DNA of 64,000 nucleotides from Rhizobium leguminosarum (GCF_001652265.1 NZ_LWBS01000327.1:1-64000), one strand, 5' to 3'. Numbered from the stretch's first letter, positions 1 through 8,383 are shown. Program-made: numbers and translations. The notes: generated from the letters alone by a model not told the origin.

Positions 1-1
1 G

Positions 2-151
2 CAGTCGCAGCCTGATGTAAAGACCAACAGCGAGAAGAACGGCTATGTGCGACGTGCTCGCGGTCCGGGACGGCGGAAGGATTTCATGAACGATCCCGCC
101 GTCATTGCCCGACGGCGACAAGCGCTCTCTGACCTCGATGCGGCGGAATGA
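2..151 (+). CDS. possible C-terminal end of an unknown gene cut by the window start
   Basis: The second plus frame is open from the window edge to TGA at 149-151 and encodes about 49 residues rich in Arg and Asp (it includes RRKDFMNDPAVIARRRQ). Third codon positions are mostly G or C, like the real genes here, which is the only support for coding. No family was recognised and there is no start in view. A longer minus-strand reading frame covers the same bases but has no recognisable protein features. It could equally be non-coding. Confidence 0.3.
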   Translation, partial: QSQPDVKTNSEKNGYVRRARGPGRRKDFMNDPAVIARRRQALSDLDAAE

Positions 152-455
152 CTGGCTGCTCCAACTGTCAAAGCTAAAGCCGAAGGGGAGCATCTCACCC
201 GCCCCCTCCCTTCCCTTGCAACCCGGTCCAGCCGGTCCGGTCGGGGGCTCGCCTCAGCGCAAGTGGACATGCCGAGTGTCGCATTTCTAAATAGCTGAAG
301 ACGCGCCCAAAGTGACACTTCTACTTTGCACACAAACGGACATTCCAACCTTGCCGCCACATGACATCGCATGAAGCCGGGCGGGTTGAAGGATGAAGTG
401 AGATTTGCACAATAAACCAATGGGTTATCGTTCACATGGAAAACGCACGGATATT
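152..455. other. no gene seen
   Basis: This stretch lies between the possible fragment above and the stop of the first ABC ATPase gene, which is transcribed towards it. The reading frames across it give Arg/Ser/Pro-rich translations with no domain. No clear hairpin followed by a T-run was found. Confidence 0.4.
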
Positions 456-1181
456 CTAGTTGACGCCGAGAAACTGCTTCAGCTCCGCAGTCTGAGGATT
501 GGCGAAGACTTCCTCCGGCAGGCCTATTTCGTGAACGCGGCCCTGGTGCATGAAGACGACGCGGCTGCAGACATCGCGGGCGAACTTCATCTCGTGGGTT
601 ACCATCAGGAGCGTCATTCCCTCGGCCGCAAGCTCGCGCACGACGGCGAGAACTTCGGTGACCAGTTCCGGATCGAGCGCCGAGGTGATCTCGTCGCAGA
701 GAAGTGCTGTCGGCTGCATGGCCAGCGCGCGGGCGATAGCGACGCGCTGCTGCTGGCCACCCGAGAGCTCGTCGGGATAGGCGTCGAACCTGTGGCCCAG
801 CCCTACCCGCTCCAGCATCTTTCGGGCGGTGGCCTCGGCTTCGGCTTTCGGGGTCTTTTTGACCACGGTCTGCGACAGCATGACGTTGCCGCCGACGGTC
901 AGGTGCGGGAAGAGGTTGAACTGCTGAAAGATCATGCCGACCTTGAGGCGCAGTGCCTTCAGATGCACTTCGTCATCAAGGAGCTGCGCGCCGGCCACGG
1001 AGATGGAGCCATCGGTGATGGTCTCCAGGCCGTTAATGCAGCGAAGCAGGGTCGATTTGCCTGAACCGCTCTTGCCGATAATAGCGATGACTTCACCAGC
1101 CTCCACGTCGAGATTGATGCCTTTCAGCACCTCGGTGGTGCCGAAGCTCTTGCGGACTTCAGTGATTTCGATGAGCGACAT
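456..1181 (-). CDS. polar amino acid ABC transporter, ATP-binding protein
   Basis: This 241-residue cytoplasmic ATPase powers the importer encoded just upstream. It has Walker A GKSGSGKST (about residues 36-44), the ABC signature LSGGQQQR (139-146), Walker B ending CDEITSALD and the switch His in VTHEM, so it is complete and of the GlnQ/HisP length and type. The frame stays open 46 codons further upstream, but that extension lies inside the permease gene and reads as low-complexity Ser/Pro. The start at MSLIEITEV is therefore preferred; it overlaps the permease end by 23 bases. It is the last gene of a five-gene operon (regulator, binding protein, two permeases, ATPase). The amino acid carried is not evident. 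Confidence 0.93.
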   Translation of the reverse strand: MSLIEITEVRKSFGTTEVLKGINLDVEAGEVIAIIGKSGSGKSTLLRCINGLETITDGSISVAGAQLLDDEVHLKALRLKVGMIFQQFNLFPHLTVGGNVMLSQTVVKKTPKAEAEATARKMLERVGLGHRFDAYPDELSGGQQQRVAIARALAMQPTALLCDEITSALDPELVTEVLAVVRELAAEGMTLLMVTHEMKFARDVCSRVVFMHQGRVHEIGLPEEVFANPQTAELKQFLGVN

Positions 1182-1818
1182 TGAGCTTGCTTTCCAGGAT
1201 CTGGCTGCTTTTCGACAAAGGCCAGCAAAGGGCGAAGTAGATGAGGGCGACGAGCCCGTAGACGGTGAAGGGCTGGAAGGTGGCATTGGTGACCACCGTG
1301 CCGGCTTTCGACAATTCAACGAAACCGATGATCGAGGTCAGCGCCGTTCCCTTGACGATTTGAACGGAGAAGCCGACCGTGGGCGGTATGGCGACCCTCA
1401 GCGCCTGCGGAAGGATGACATAGCGCATCTGCTGCAACCGCCCCATGCCGAGGCTGGCGGAGGCTTCCCATTGACCTCTCACGACCGCTTCGACGCAGCC
1501 TCGCCATATTTCGGCGAGGAAGGCGGCGCTCCAAAGGGTGAGCGCCAATCCCGCAGCAAGCCAGGCCGGCACATCTATCCCGAAGAGGCCGAGACCGAAA
1601 AACGCGATGAAGAGCTGCATCAGCAGCGGCGTGCCTTGGAAGAGCTCGATATAGTATTTTGCAAGTACCCTAAATGCCTTGCGCTTGCTGATGCGAAAGA
1701 AGAGCAACCCCAGTCCGACCGCGCCGCCGCCGATGAATGAGACGAGCGAAAGAAGGATCGTCCAGCGGGTGGCGAGCAGCAGGTTGCGTACAATGTCCCA
1801 GGGTGTGAACTCGATCAT
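1159..1818 (-). CDS. polar amino acid ABC transporter, permease
   Basis: A 219-residue HisMQ-type inner-membrane permease starting MIEFTPWDIV. It has an N-terminal hydrophobic segment near residues 15-38, several further membrane spans and the EAA-type coupling loop (GQWEASASLGMGRLQQMRYV) that docks on the ATPase. Its start overlaps the stop of the preceding permease by four bases (ATGA) and its end overlaps the ATPase start, so translation is probably coupled. It would form a heterodimer with the neighbouring permease. Length and motif order are normal for the family; substrate unknown. Confidence 0.92.
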   Translation of the reverse strand: MIEFTPWDIVRNLLLATRWTILLSLVSFIGGGAVGLGLLFFRISKRKAFRVLAKYYIELFQGTPLLMQLFIAFFGLGLFGIDVPAWLAAGLALTLWSAAFLAEIWRGCVEAVVRGQWEASASLGMGRLQQMRYVILPQALRVAIPPTVGFSVQIVKGTALTSIIGFVELSKAGTVVTNATFQPFTVYGLVALIYFALCWPLSKSSQILESKLNVAHRNH

Positions 1819-2486
1819 TTCGCCGCCCTCCTCGGGAAAATGAAGCCGCCGGCCACCGCCAGCAACTGCCGGAGCAGGATCGCCAGGCTGAGATAGATGG
1901 CTGTCGAGACGATGTAGGCCTCGAAGGCGCGGAAGGTTCGCGATTGTATGAAGTTCGCGGCAAAGGTCAGATCCTCGGCGGCGATCTGTGACACCACCGA
2001 TGAGCCGAGCATGACGATCACCACCTGCGACGACAGCGCCGGCCAGATGCGCTGCAGCGATGGCACGAGAACGACATGCCGGAAGGTTTCGAAGCGCGTC
2101 ATGGCAAGGCTCTCGCCTGCCTCGAACTGGCCCTTCGGGGTTGCCTGGATGCCGGCGCGAATAATCTCGCAGCTATAGGCGCCAAGGTTGACGACCATCG
2201 CGAGGTTGGCGGCCGTCAGTTCGGAAAGTTTGAAACCGAGCGACGGCAGTCCGAAAAAGATGAAAAAGAGCTGGATCAGGAACGGCGTGTTGCGGATCAG
2301 CTCGACATAAGTCGCAACGACTGGCTTCAGCCAGGCCGGGCCGAGTGCGCGCACCCAGGCGCAGAATATGCCGAGCGAAATGCCGAGCACTCCGCCGATC
2401 GCGATAAGCTCCAGGGTGATCAGTATGCCCTTGACGATCTCAGGATAATATTCAAGCAGCCAGCCGAATTCGAAATGATAGCTCAA
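1815..2486 (-). CDS. polar amino acid ABC transporter, permease (TTG start)
   Basis: A 223-residue HisMQ-family permease, the first of the pair. The only in-frame ATG upstream would add MTLRHRKRGDNS and begins at the edge of the hairpin at 2521-2550, with no ribosome site. A TTG codon (2484-2486) is preceded at a spacing of seven bases by a strong GAGGGGGGA Shine-Dalgarno, so TTG is chosen. The protein has an N-terminal membrane span (GILITLELIAIGGVLGISLG), the family pattern P(F)LIQLFFIFFGLP and an EAA loop (EAGESLAMTRFETFRHVVL). The weak start codon and hairpin upstream would lower its yield relative to the binding protein. Confidence 0.88.
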   Translation of the reverse strand: MSYHFEFGWLLEYYPEIVKGILITLELIAIGGVLGISLGIFCAWVRALGPAWLKPVVATYVELIRNTPFLIQLFFIFFGLPSLGFKLSELTAANLAMVVNLGAYSCEIIRAGIQATPKGQFEAGESLAMTRFETFRHVVLVPSLQRIWPALSSQVVIVMLGSSVVSQIAAEDLTFAANFIQSRTFRAFEAYIVSTAIYLSLAILLRQLLAVAGGFIFPRRAAK

Positions 2487-2520
2487 GGAATTGTCCCCCC
2501 TCTTGCGGTGACGGAGCGTC

Positions 2521-2550
2521 ATGTCATCCCGCGCGGGCGCGGGATGACAT
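2521..2550 (-). terminator. intra-operon hairpin after the binding-protein gene
   Basis: A perfect inverted repeat: ATGTCATCCCGC, a six-base loop and GCGGGATGACAT. It lies five bases after the stop of the solute-binding protein gene and about 35 bases before the TTG-started permease. There is no T-run, so it is more likely a partial terminator or mRNA 3'-end stabiliser than a full terminator. Similar structures follow three other binding-protein genes in this window. Confidence 0.75.
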
Positions 2551-2555
2551 CCGTA

Positions 2556-3341
2556 TTAGAGATCCGACGGGAGACCGGCGCCGAGCCACTTCTGTGATAT
2601 GGCGTTCAGCGCGCCATCGGTTTTGGCCGCAGCGATAATGCCGTTCACCTTCTCCAGAAGAGCTGCCTGTTCCTTGTTGAGACCGATATAGCAGGGCGAG
2701 TTCTTGATAAGGAACTTCATCTCAGGGCGCTTGGGGGGATTTTTGGCGAGGATCGCAGCAGCCACGACGTTGCCGGTCGCGATCGTGTCGACCTGGCCGG
2801 ACAGGAAGGCCGAGATGGTGCCGTTGTTGTCCTCGTAACGCTTGATCGTCGCGTCGGCCGGCGCGATCTTCGTCAGCTCGAGATCTTCGACAGCGCCACG
2901 CGTGACGCCGATGCTCTTGCCCGCGAGATCTTCCACCTTGGCGATCGAAAGATCGGCCGGCGCGAACACACCGTTGAAGAAGGGTGCGTAGGCTACAGAG
3001 AAATCGATCACCTTTTCGCGCTCGGCATTCTTGCCGAGGCTTGATATGACCAGATCGACCTTATTCGTCTGCAGATAGGGAACGCGGTTGGCGCTGGTGA
3101 CCGGCACGAGTTCGGTTTTGACACCCAGCTTCTCGGCAATGAGATTGGCCACATCGATATCGTAGCCCATCGGCGCCATGTCAGTGCCGACGCTGCCAAA
3201 GGGCGGGAAATCCTGCGGGACGGCGACACGCAGCGTACCGCGCGCCGTGATGTCGGCGAGAGCATCGGCGTAAGATGCGGAGCCGAAGCCGAGGGTTGCA
3301 GCCAGGGTCGCCATTGCGAAGAAGACTCGTCTTGTCAGCAT
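2556..3341 (-). CDS. amino acid ABC transporter, periplasmic solute-binding protein
   Basis: A 261-residue family 3 extracellular solute-binding protein. The N-terminus MLTRRVFFAMATLAATLGFG is a signal peptide with likely cleavage after SYA. Mature features include the opening TLRVAVPQDFPPFG, the D-IDVANLIAEKLG segment and the LGKNAEREKVIDFS hinge region, all usual in polar amino acid binding proteins. The start overlaps the end of the GntR gene by seven bases (ATGCTGA), so the regulator and binding protein share one mRNA. It gives the importer its specificity, which cannot be read from sequence. Confidence 0.93.
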   Translation of the reverse strand: MLTRRVFFAMATLAATLGFGSASYADALADITARGTLRVAVPQDFPPFGSVGTDMAPMGYDIDVANLIAEKLGVKTELVPVTSANRVPYLQTNKVDLVISSLGKNAEREKVIDFSVAYAPFFNGVFAPADLSIAKVEDLAGKSIGVTRGAVEDLELTKIAPADATIKRYEDNNGTISAFLSGQVDTIATGNVVAAAILAKNPPKRPEMKFLIKNSPCYIGLNKEQAALLEKVNGIIAAAKTDGALNAISQKWLGAGLPSDL

Positions 3342-4087
3342 GTTTTAATTGCTCCTTTGAAGTTGTGGTTTTTGGGTCCGGGAGTTGGTGACACAGTCTT
3401 GGGAGGAAGTGACAGGGAACTGCGCAGTTCCGAGAGCGGGTCCGGGCGTGTGGTGAGATCGAGCCCCATTTCCACTTCGTCCAGATGTTCGACAGAGAGT
3501 TCCGCAGCTCTGACGAAATCGCCCGCTTGCATGGCCTCGAAGATGCGGCAGTGCCCGTCATGCGACTGTGCGGCATGAAATTCAGACTGATAGAGCATCG
3601 AGATGAGGATCGTCCGCGCGGTTAGATCGCGGAGGATATCGACGATGATGGCGTTCCCGCTCAATTCTCCGATGCGGATGTGGAAATCACCCATCAAATA
3701 GGTCAGGCGCTGGCGATCGCCCGCAGCCATTGCGCTTTTTTCCTCGTTCAAATGCGCGTCGAGAGCTTTGCGCCCCTCGTCTGTCAGGGCGCGCATGCTG
3801 CGCAGCAATCCGGCCTCGATGACGCGCCGTGCCTCATAGACCGCGATCGCCTCTTCAGCGGACGGCTCGACAACAAACCAGCCTCGTCTCGGACTTACGT
3901 GCACGATGCCGCGTGTTTCCAGGCGCATCATGGCTTCACGAACGCGGGTTCGAGACACGCTGAAGAGCGTGGCAAGCTGGTTTTCGCTGAGACGCGTCCC
4001 AGGCCGAATTTTGGCTGAAAGAATCCCGGAGACGATCGTCTCCTCGATGGTCTTCTGCGTGCTCTCAGATGTCTGGCTATCTTGCAT
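3335..4087 (-). CDS. GntR-family (FadR/FCD type) transcriptional regulator
   Basis: A 250-residue repressor-like protein. The winged helix lies near residues 14-75 (LSENQLATLFSVSRTRVREAMMRLETRGIV is the helix-turn-helix core) and the helical FCD effector domain follows at about 80-215. The last 30 residues are a Pro/Ser-rich tail. It is the first gene of the amino acid importer operon and the binding protein gene overlaps its stop. A candidate operator overlaps its own start codon, which suggests autoregulation together with the transport genes. The ligand is probably the imported amino acid or a derivative; this is inference. Confidence 0.92.
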   Translation of the reverse strand: MQDSQTSESTQKTIEETIVSGILSAKIRPGTRLSENQLATLFSVSRTRVREAMMRLETRGIVHVSPRRGWFVVEPSAEEAIAVYEARRVIEAGLLRSMRALTDEGRKALDAHLNEEKSAMAAGDRQRLTYLMGDFHIRIGELSGNAIIVDILRDLTARTILISMLYQSEFHAAQSHDGHCRIFEAMQAGDFVRAAELSVEHLDEVEMGLDLTTRPDPLSELRSSLSLPPKTVSPTPGPKNHNFKGAIKTC

Positions 4088-4093
4088 ACAAGA
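4080..4093 (-). promoter_or_regulatory. candidate GntR operator overlapping the regulator start codon
   Basis: TCTTGCATACAAGA is an inverted repeat (TCTTG, four-base spacer, CAAGA) close to the GT..AC pattern bound by FadR-type GntR proteins. The start codon of the adjacent GntR gene (4085-4087) lies in its centre. Binding there would block initiation of the whole operon. Confidence 0.45.
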
Positions 4094-4310
4094 CAGGAAA
4101 GCAAAGCTCGTGCCAAAATTCTGCGTTCAGGATTTCCAATACGTCTCGGATCCCTCCCTTGGAATTTGCACGCTGGGAATGCAGACTGAGCGTAATTTGA
4201 GCGCGCGCCCGCAATTCCTTGCGAGCCCCGATCAGCGCACGCCGCGCAAAACAGACGAAGCCCGTTCCCTATCGAAAAGTTGCTTGCGGTAAGACCGGCT
4301 CGACCTATAT

Positions 4311-4333
4311 AGTCATGTTAGTCACTATAGTCA
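4311..4333 (+). promoter_or_regulatory. triple AGTCA repeat, candidate toxin-antitoxin operator
   Basis: AGTCA occurs three times at an exact 9-base period (4311, 4320, 4329), embedded in TATAGT-rich sequence with the small palindromes CTATATAG and ACTATAGT. It ends 11 bases before the antitoxin start. Phd-type antitoxins bind such repeated short sites in their own promoters, so autoregulation is likely. Confidence 0.5.
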
Positions 4334-4344
4334 GGATCTAGCGA

Positions 4345-4611
4345 ATGCAGCCATCACGACCAGAGGATAAAAGTTGGACTGTCGCCAGTGCGAAGGCCAA
4401 GCTGTCTGAGGTTATCGAACGCGCGCAAGCAACGCCGCAAACGATCATGCGCAACGGTAAACCGAGTGTCGTTGTCGTTTCGGCCGAGGAATGGCAGCGA
4501 AAGACCGCGCGCAAGGGCACACTTGCAGAGTTTCTGATGCAATCGCCGCTGCGTGGCGCCGATCTGGACCTCGAACGGGAGCGCGACGAACCGCGTGATG
4601 TCCAGCTGTGA
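4345..4611 (+). CDS. Phd/YefM-family antitoxin
   Basis: An 88-residue protein with the Phd-type N-terminal DNA-binding fold: SWTVASAKAKLSEVIERAQ, then QTIMRNGKPSVVVVSAEEW (roughly residues 9-50). The charged C-terminal tail (LDLERERDEPRDVQL) is the usual toxin-binding part. The toxin gene starts within its stop codon (GTGA overlap), the standard TA arrangement. It should neutralise the PIN-domain RNase and repress the pair. Confidence 0.9.
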   Translation: MQPSRPEDKSWTVASAKAKLSEVIERAQATPQTIMRNGKPSVVVVSAEEWQRKTARKGTLAEFLMQSPLRGADLDLERERDEPRDVQL

Positions 4612-5036
4612 GACTTCTGCTGGACACCAATGTGCTTTCCGAGGTGATAAAGCCGCGGCCCGATGCACATGTCCTACAATGGCTGGACAGTCTCGACGAG
4701 GATCGCTCATTCATCAGCGTCGTATCGATTGCGGAGATCCGGCGTGGTGTTGCACTGATGGAAAGCGGCCGGAAGCGCGACGCGCTGGCTGAATGGCTTG
4801 CCCGGGACCTGCCGCAGCGCTTCGAGCAGCGTGTCATCCCTGTGGATCAGCCGATTGCGATAGCCTGGGGCGACGTGATGGGGCTCGCAAAGCGAAGCGG
4901 ACGCGGCGTGTCGTCAATGGACGGCCTGATTGCCGCCACCGCGATTGCTCACGATCTCACCCTCGCCACCCGTAATAGAAAGGATTTCGAAGCCTTTGGG
5001 ATCGAGCTTGTCGATCCTTGGATCGAGCGCCCGTGA
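4608..5036 (+). CDS. VapC/FitB-type PIN-domain toxin
   Basis: A 142-residue PIN-domain ribonuclease, starting at GTG (4608-4610), four bases overlapping the antitoxin. Conserved acidic residues are visible: Asp6 in LLLDTNVLSE, Glu in SIAEIRRG, Asp in SSMDGLIAATA and the closing TRNRKDFE. The set is complete, so the toxin is probably active as a Mg-dependent endoribonuclease on tRNA or rRNA, as in FitB/VapC relatives. The pair sits between two amino acid transporter operons and is not next to the replication genes. It may stabilise the replicon or act as a stress element. Confidence 0.92.
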   Translation: MRLLLDTNVLSEVIKPRPDAHVLQWLDSLDEDRSFISVVSIAEIRRGVALMESGRKRDALAEWLARDLPQRFEQRVIPVDQPIAIAWGDVMGLAKRSGRGVSSMDGLIAATAIAHDLTLATRNRKDFEAFGIELVDPWIERP

Positions 5037-5132
5037 CGATCCGCAGAGCGGACGGTCACGGGAACTTTCTTTAAGTTTTTGTTTGTGCAAATCGTTATCC
5101 CAAAACCGCTACGCACTTTTGGGCGATATGCA

Positions 5133-5903
5133 TTAGTTGAAACTCGAGGTTTTGAGGAATTCCGCCAGTCTTTCGGTCTTCGGATGCACGAACATGTCCT
5201 TCGGATCGCCCTCCTCGCAGATGACGCCCTGGTTCATGAAGATGACCCGTGACGAAACGTCGTAGGCAAAGCGCATCTCGTGCGTGACGAGCAGCATGGT
5301 CATGCCGTCGGCGGCAAGCCCCTTGATGACCTGGAGCACTTCGCCTACCAGTTCCGGGTCGAGCGCGGAGGTCACTTCGTCGAACAGCATCAGCCTCGGC
5401 GACATGGCGATGGCGCGGGCGATTGCGACGCGCTGCTGCTGGCCGCCGGAAAGCTGTCCAGGATAATGGTTCGAGCGGGCGGAAAGGCCGACACGATCGA
5501 GCCATTTTTCCGCGATGGCGCGGGCATCCGGCTTCGTCATTTTCTTCACCTTGACGAGGCCGAGCATGACGTTTTCAGCGGCACTCATATGCGGGAAAAG
5601 ATTGAACTGCTGAAACGCCATGCCGGTCAACGCGCGTTGGCGTGCAATCTCTTTCTCGCTCTTGCGGCGCCGCGTCGCGCCTTCGGCGCGGTAGCCGATC
5701 TCCTCGCCGTCGAGGCTGATCGTGCCGCCCTGGAATTCCTCGAGCATGTTGATGCAACGTAGCAAGGTGGTCTTTCCGGAGCCGGACGAGCCGATGATGG
5801 AAATGACTTCGCCTTCCTGCACGGCGCAATCGACGCCCTTGAGGACTTCGTGGATGCCGTAAGTCTTGCGCAGACCCTGGATGTCGAGAATGGTCTTGGC
5901 CAT
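5133..5903 (-). CDS. polar amino acid ABC transporter, ATP-binding protein
   Basis: A 256-residue ATPase of the GlnQ/HisP class. Walker A is GSSGSGKTT (about residues 36-44), the signature is LSGGQQQR and Walker B is [13 protein letters not shown], followed by the switch His in LVTHEM. An insertion of about 15 residues after the Walker A strand ([20 protein letters not shown]) is seen in histidine/opine-type ATPases. It is the last gene of a four-gene operon (binding protein, two permeases, ATPase). All catalytic motifs are intact. Confidence 0.93.
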   Translation of the reverse strand: MAKTILDIQGLRKTYGIHEVLKGVDCAVQEGEVISIIGSSGSGKTTLLRCINMLEEFQGGTISLDGEEIGYRAEGATRRRKSEKEIARQRALTGMAFQQFNLFPHMSAAENVMLGLVKVKKMTKPDARAIAEKWLDRVGLSARSNHYPGQLSGGQQQRVAIARAIAMSPRLMLFDEVTSALDPELVGEVLQVIKGLAADGMTMLLVTHEMRFAYDVSSRVIFMNQGVICEEGDPKDMFVHPKTERLAEFLKTSSFN

Positions 5904-5915
5904 CGGGGGAACTCC

Positions 5916-6575
5916 TCAGGACGGCAGGGCGGTCTTGCGCTCGACATATTTGCCGAAGTGCTCGATGCCGTAGTTGATGATGAAATAGAGACCGCCGGCC
6001 AGGAAATAGAACTGGAGGCTCATGAAATTGCGGGAGATGATCTCCTGCGTGCGCAGGAGAAGTTCCGCGACGCCGATGACGGAGAGCAGCGTCGAGGCTT
6101 TCACCATCTCGGCCGCGGTATTCACCCAGGCCGGCAGGCACTGGCGCATGGCCTGCGGCCACAGCACCGAGGTGAAGGTCTGGGTAAAGGTCAGGCCGAT
6201 CGCCTTGGCGGCTTCGGTCTGACCCTTCGGGATCGCCTGAAGCGCTCCGCGAACGATTTCGCCGACATGGGAGGAGCAGAAGATGGCAAGGGCGAGCACA
6301 CCGGCCGAGAACGGCCCGAGATCGAGACCGACGGCGGCGGAGACATAGTAGCTCGCCAGCACCAGCACGAGCACCGGCGTGCCACGGATAATATCCGTAT
6401 AGGCGCGCACGGCCAGACGCAAAACAGCGCCGCCATAGACGAGCGCCAAACCAACGAAAACGCCGAGAACGGAACCGGCGAGGATGGCCAGCAGAGAGAT
6501 CGACACGGTCACGCCGATGCCGTTCATGATGACGTAGCGGGCGATCCAGAGTTGTTCGAGAAAAGTGTGGGACAT
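5916..6575 (-). CDS. amino acid ABC transporter, permease
   Basis: A 219-residue HisMQ-family membrane protein (MSHTFLEQLWIARYVIMNG). An N-terminal span near residues 18-42 is followed by the conserved block RAYTDIIRGTPVLVLVLASYY and the EAA loop (KGQTEAAKAIGLTFTQTFTSV). It starts six bases after the partner permease stops and ends 12 bases before the ATPase start. The two permeases form the pore of one importer. Confidence 0.92.
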   Translation of the reverse strand: MSHTFLEQLWIARYVIMNGIGVTVSISLLAILAGSVLGVFVGLALVYGGAVLRLAVRAYTDIIRGTPVLVLVLASYYVSAAVGLDLGPFSAGVLALAIFCSSHVGEIVRGALQAIPKGQTEAAKAIGLTFTQTFTSVLWPQAMRQCLPAWVNTAAEMVKASTLLSVIGVAELLLRTQEIISRNFMSLQFYFLAGGLYFIINYGIEHFGKYVERKTALPS

Positions 6576-6581
6576 CAGGGC

Positions 6582-7244
6582 TTATCTCGGCAGGGCCAGA
6601 CGACGCTCGACGAAGCGCATCACGGCGGCGATGAGGAAACAGGTCGCGACATAGAGCGCTGACGTGACCATCCAAGTCTCTATGACGCGGAAGCTTTCGA
6701 CATTGATCTTGCGGGCGGCGAAGGTCAGTTCCGGCACCGCGATGGCGGCGGCGAGCGAGGTGTCCTTGAAGAGCGAAATGATCGTCGAAGACAGCGACGG
6801 CAGCACGTTGCGCAGCATCAGCGGAGCGATGATGGAGCTGCGGATCTGCATCCCCGTCAGGCCGATGGCAAGACCCGCTTCCGTCAGCCCTCTCGGAATC
6901 GACAGCAGCCCGGCGCGGAACACCTCGGCCAGATAGGCGCCGGAATAAAGGGACAGAACCAGGACGAAGCTTTTTATCTTGTCGAGGCGCAAGCCCATCT
7001 GCGGCAGCGCGAAAAAGGCGAAAAGCACCAGGACGAGAATTGGCAGGTTGCGAATGACAGTGACATAGACACGCGCCGGCACGATCGCAACGCGGCTTTT
7101 CGACGTCAGCGCAAAGGCCACGAAAAGGCCGATCGCGGCCCCGATCAGGATCGAGATCACTGCAAGGCCGAGGCTGAGCGCGAGCCCGCTCAAAAGAAAA
7201 TCGAAATTGCGCCAGACTGCAGCGAAATTCAACGTGTAACCCAT
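6582..7244 (-). CDS. amino acid ABC transporter, permease
   Basis: A 220-residue HisMQ-family permease. The frame could start nine codons earlier, but that start lies inside the palindromic repeat at 7265-7314. The ATG of MGYTLNFAAVW has a GAAAGGG ribosome site upstream and is chosen. The family block VIRNLPILVLVLFAFF and the EAA loop (RGLTEAGLAIGLTGMQIRSS) are present. About 270 bases of repeat elements separate it from the binding-protein gene upstream, yet strand and content argue for one operon. Confidence 0.9.
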   Translation of the reverse strand: MGYTLNFAAVWRNFDFLLSGLALSLGLAVISILIGAAIGLFVAFALTSKSRVAIVPARVYVTVIRNLPILVLVLFAFFALPQMGLRLDKIKSFVLVLSLYSGAYLAEVFRAGLLSIPRGLTEAGLAIGLTGMQIRSSIIAPLMLRNVLPSLSSTIISLFKDTSLAAAIAVPELTFAARKINVESFRVIETWMVTSALYVATCFLIAAVMRFVERRLALPR

Positions 7245-7264
7245 ACAGGCCGCCCTTTCAGACC

Positions 7265-7374
7265 AGAGCATGATGCCGAAAAGTATGAGCGGTTTCCGGA
7301 CGGCATTATGCTCTCACTCTTTAATTGAAAACAGGATTCAGATTTTGGCCTACCCGGCCTGAAATCATCCTGTT
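7265..7374. repeat. RIME-like palindromic element, type 1 (AGAGCATGATGCCG unit)
   Basis: Two successive hairpins. The first (7265-7314) has arms beginning AGAGCAT and ending ATGCTCT; the second (7330-7374) has arms AACAGGAT and ATCCTGTT around GGCC..GGCC. A near-identical copy is at 12285-12398. It sits between a binding-protein gene and its permease. Confidence 0.85.
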
Positions 7375-7478
7375 CTACAGCGCCGCGCGTCTTTTCAGAC
7401 GCGCAAAGGACGCTGTAGCACTTTGAATTGCTGCATAATTTTGTCCTTAAATCGATTCCGATTTAAGGAATTATGCAG
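7375..7478. repeat. RIME-like palindromic element, type 2 (CTACAGCG unit)
   Basis: Directly abuts the type 1 element. A hairpin with arms CTACAGCG (7375-7382) and CGCTGTAG (7411-7418) holds an inner GCGCGTC/GACGCGC stem. A second hairpin (7431-7478) has arms CTGCATAATT and AATTATGCAG around CCTTAAATCG/CGATTTAAGG. This form resembles, from memory, mosaic elements common in Rhizobium genomes. Only one copy is in this window. Confidence 0.75.
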
Positions 7479-7515
7479 TAGCGGAGCGGGAGAAAAATCC
7501 CGCTCAGCATGGCTG

Positions 7516-8355
7516 TTACTTGAACTCGACCGGGAAGCCGATCTGCGGCGGCGTCAGATCTTTGCCGAACCAGGTTTTGAAGGACTTGGCGTAAAAGTCG
7601 AACTCAACGCCGGTCATGGCCTCGTGCAGAGCGGTGTTGACGAAGTTCAGCCAATCCTGATCGCCGCGCTTGACGGCGCAGGCGTAGGTCTGCGGATTCC
7701 AACCATAGCCGGCGTCTTTGTAACGGCCCGGATTCTGCGTCATGTACCAGGCGAGCGACGACTGGTCCGTGGCAACTGCATCGGCCCGTCCCGATTCCAG
7801 CGCCTGATAGATCAGGTCGACGGAATCGTACTGGTCGACGGTGGCCTCCGGCAATGCCGCATGCACCATCGCCTCGGCATAGACGTTCTGGAGAACCGAG
7901 ATGGTGACGGAGGAACCGGCCGCCTTGAGGGCGGCGTAGTCGGCATGTTTTCCGTCCGCCTTGAGCATCAAGCCGACACCCTCGCGATAATAAGGAATAG
8001 TGAAGGCGACCTGCTGGGCGCGCTCGCCTGTAACGGTCATGAACTGGCAGGTGATGTCGACTTTATCGGTGGTAATGTTCGGGATGCGGGCATCGGAGGA
8101 CTGGTTCACATATTCGATCTTCTCAGGGTCGCCGAAGAGCGCCTTGGCGATGATATGGCCCATGTCGACGTCGAATCCCTGAAGCTTGTCGTCGGCGCTC
8201 TTGAAGTGCCAAGGCGCATTGGTGCTGCCCGTGCCGAGAACGAGATGGCCGCGGGCCAGCACTTCATCGAGCTTGCTGCCTTCGGCCAGCACAGGCGTGG
8301 ACAACAGAGCGGCGGCGACCAGCGACATCACGCCGGTGCGAAAGGAAATGGTCAT
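7516..8355 (-). CDS. amino acid ABC transporter, periplasmic solute-binding protein
   Basis: A 279-residue family 3 solute-binding protein. The frame extends 16 codons upstream, but ATG at 8353-8355 (MTISFRTGV) has an AAGGGGA ribosome site and opens directly into a signal peptide with likely cleavage after PVLA. The mature part begins EGSKLDEVLARGHLVLGTG and holds the usual GFDVDMGHIIAKALFG and DITCQFMTVTGERAQQVAF segments. It is the first gene of the four-gene importer operon and a long inverted repeat lies in its leader. Specificity is unknown. Confidence 0.92.
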   Translation of the reverse strand: MTISFRTGVMSLVAAALLSTPVLAEGSKLDEVLARGHLVLGTGSTNAPWHFKSADDKLQGFDVDMGHIIAKALFGDPEKIEYVNQSSDARIPNITTDKVDITCQFMTVTGERAQQVAFTIPYYREGVGLMLKADGKHADYAALKAAGSSVTISVLQNVYAEAMVHAALPEATVDQYDSVDLIYQALESGRADAVATDQSSLAWYMTQNPGRYKDAGYGWNPQTYACAVKRGDQDWLNFVNTALHEAMTGVEFDFYAKSFKTWFGKDLTPPQIGFPVEFK

Positions 8356-8383
8356 GGCGTTCCCCTTATGGATGATTCCTATG

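Noticed and set aside
43..435. 130-residue minus-strand reading frame at the left edge
   Set aside because: Arg/Ser/Cys-rich translation with no domain; the plus-strand fragment at 2-151 has better codon use.
405..1064. 219-residue plus-strand frame over the first ATPase gene
   Set aside because: It is antisense to a fully supported ABC ATPase and has no family features; the same applies to many long antisense frames in this GC-rich window.
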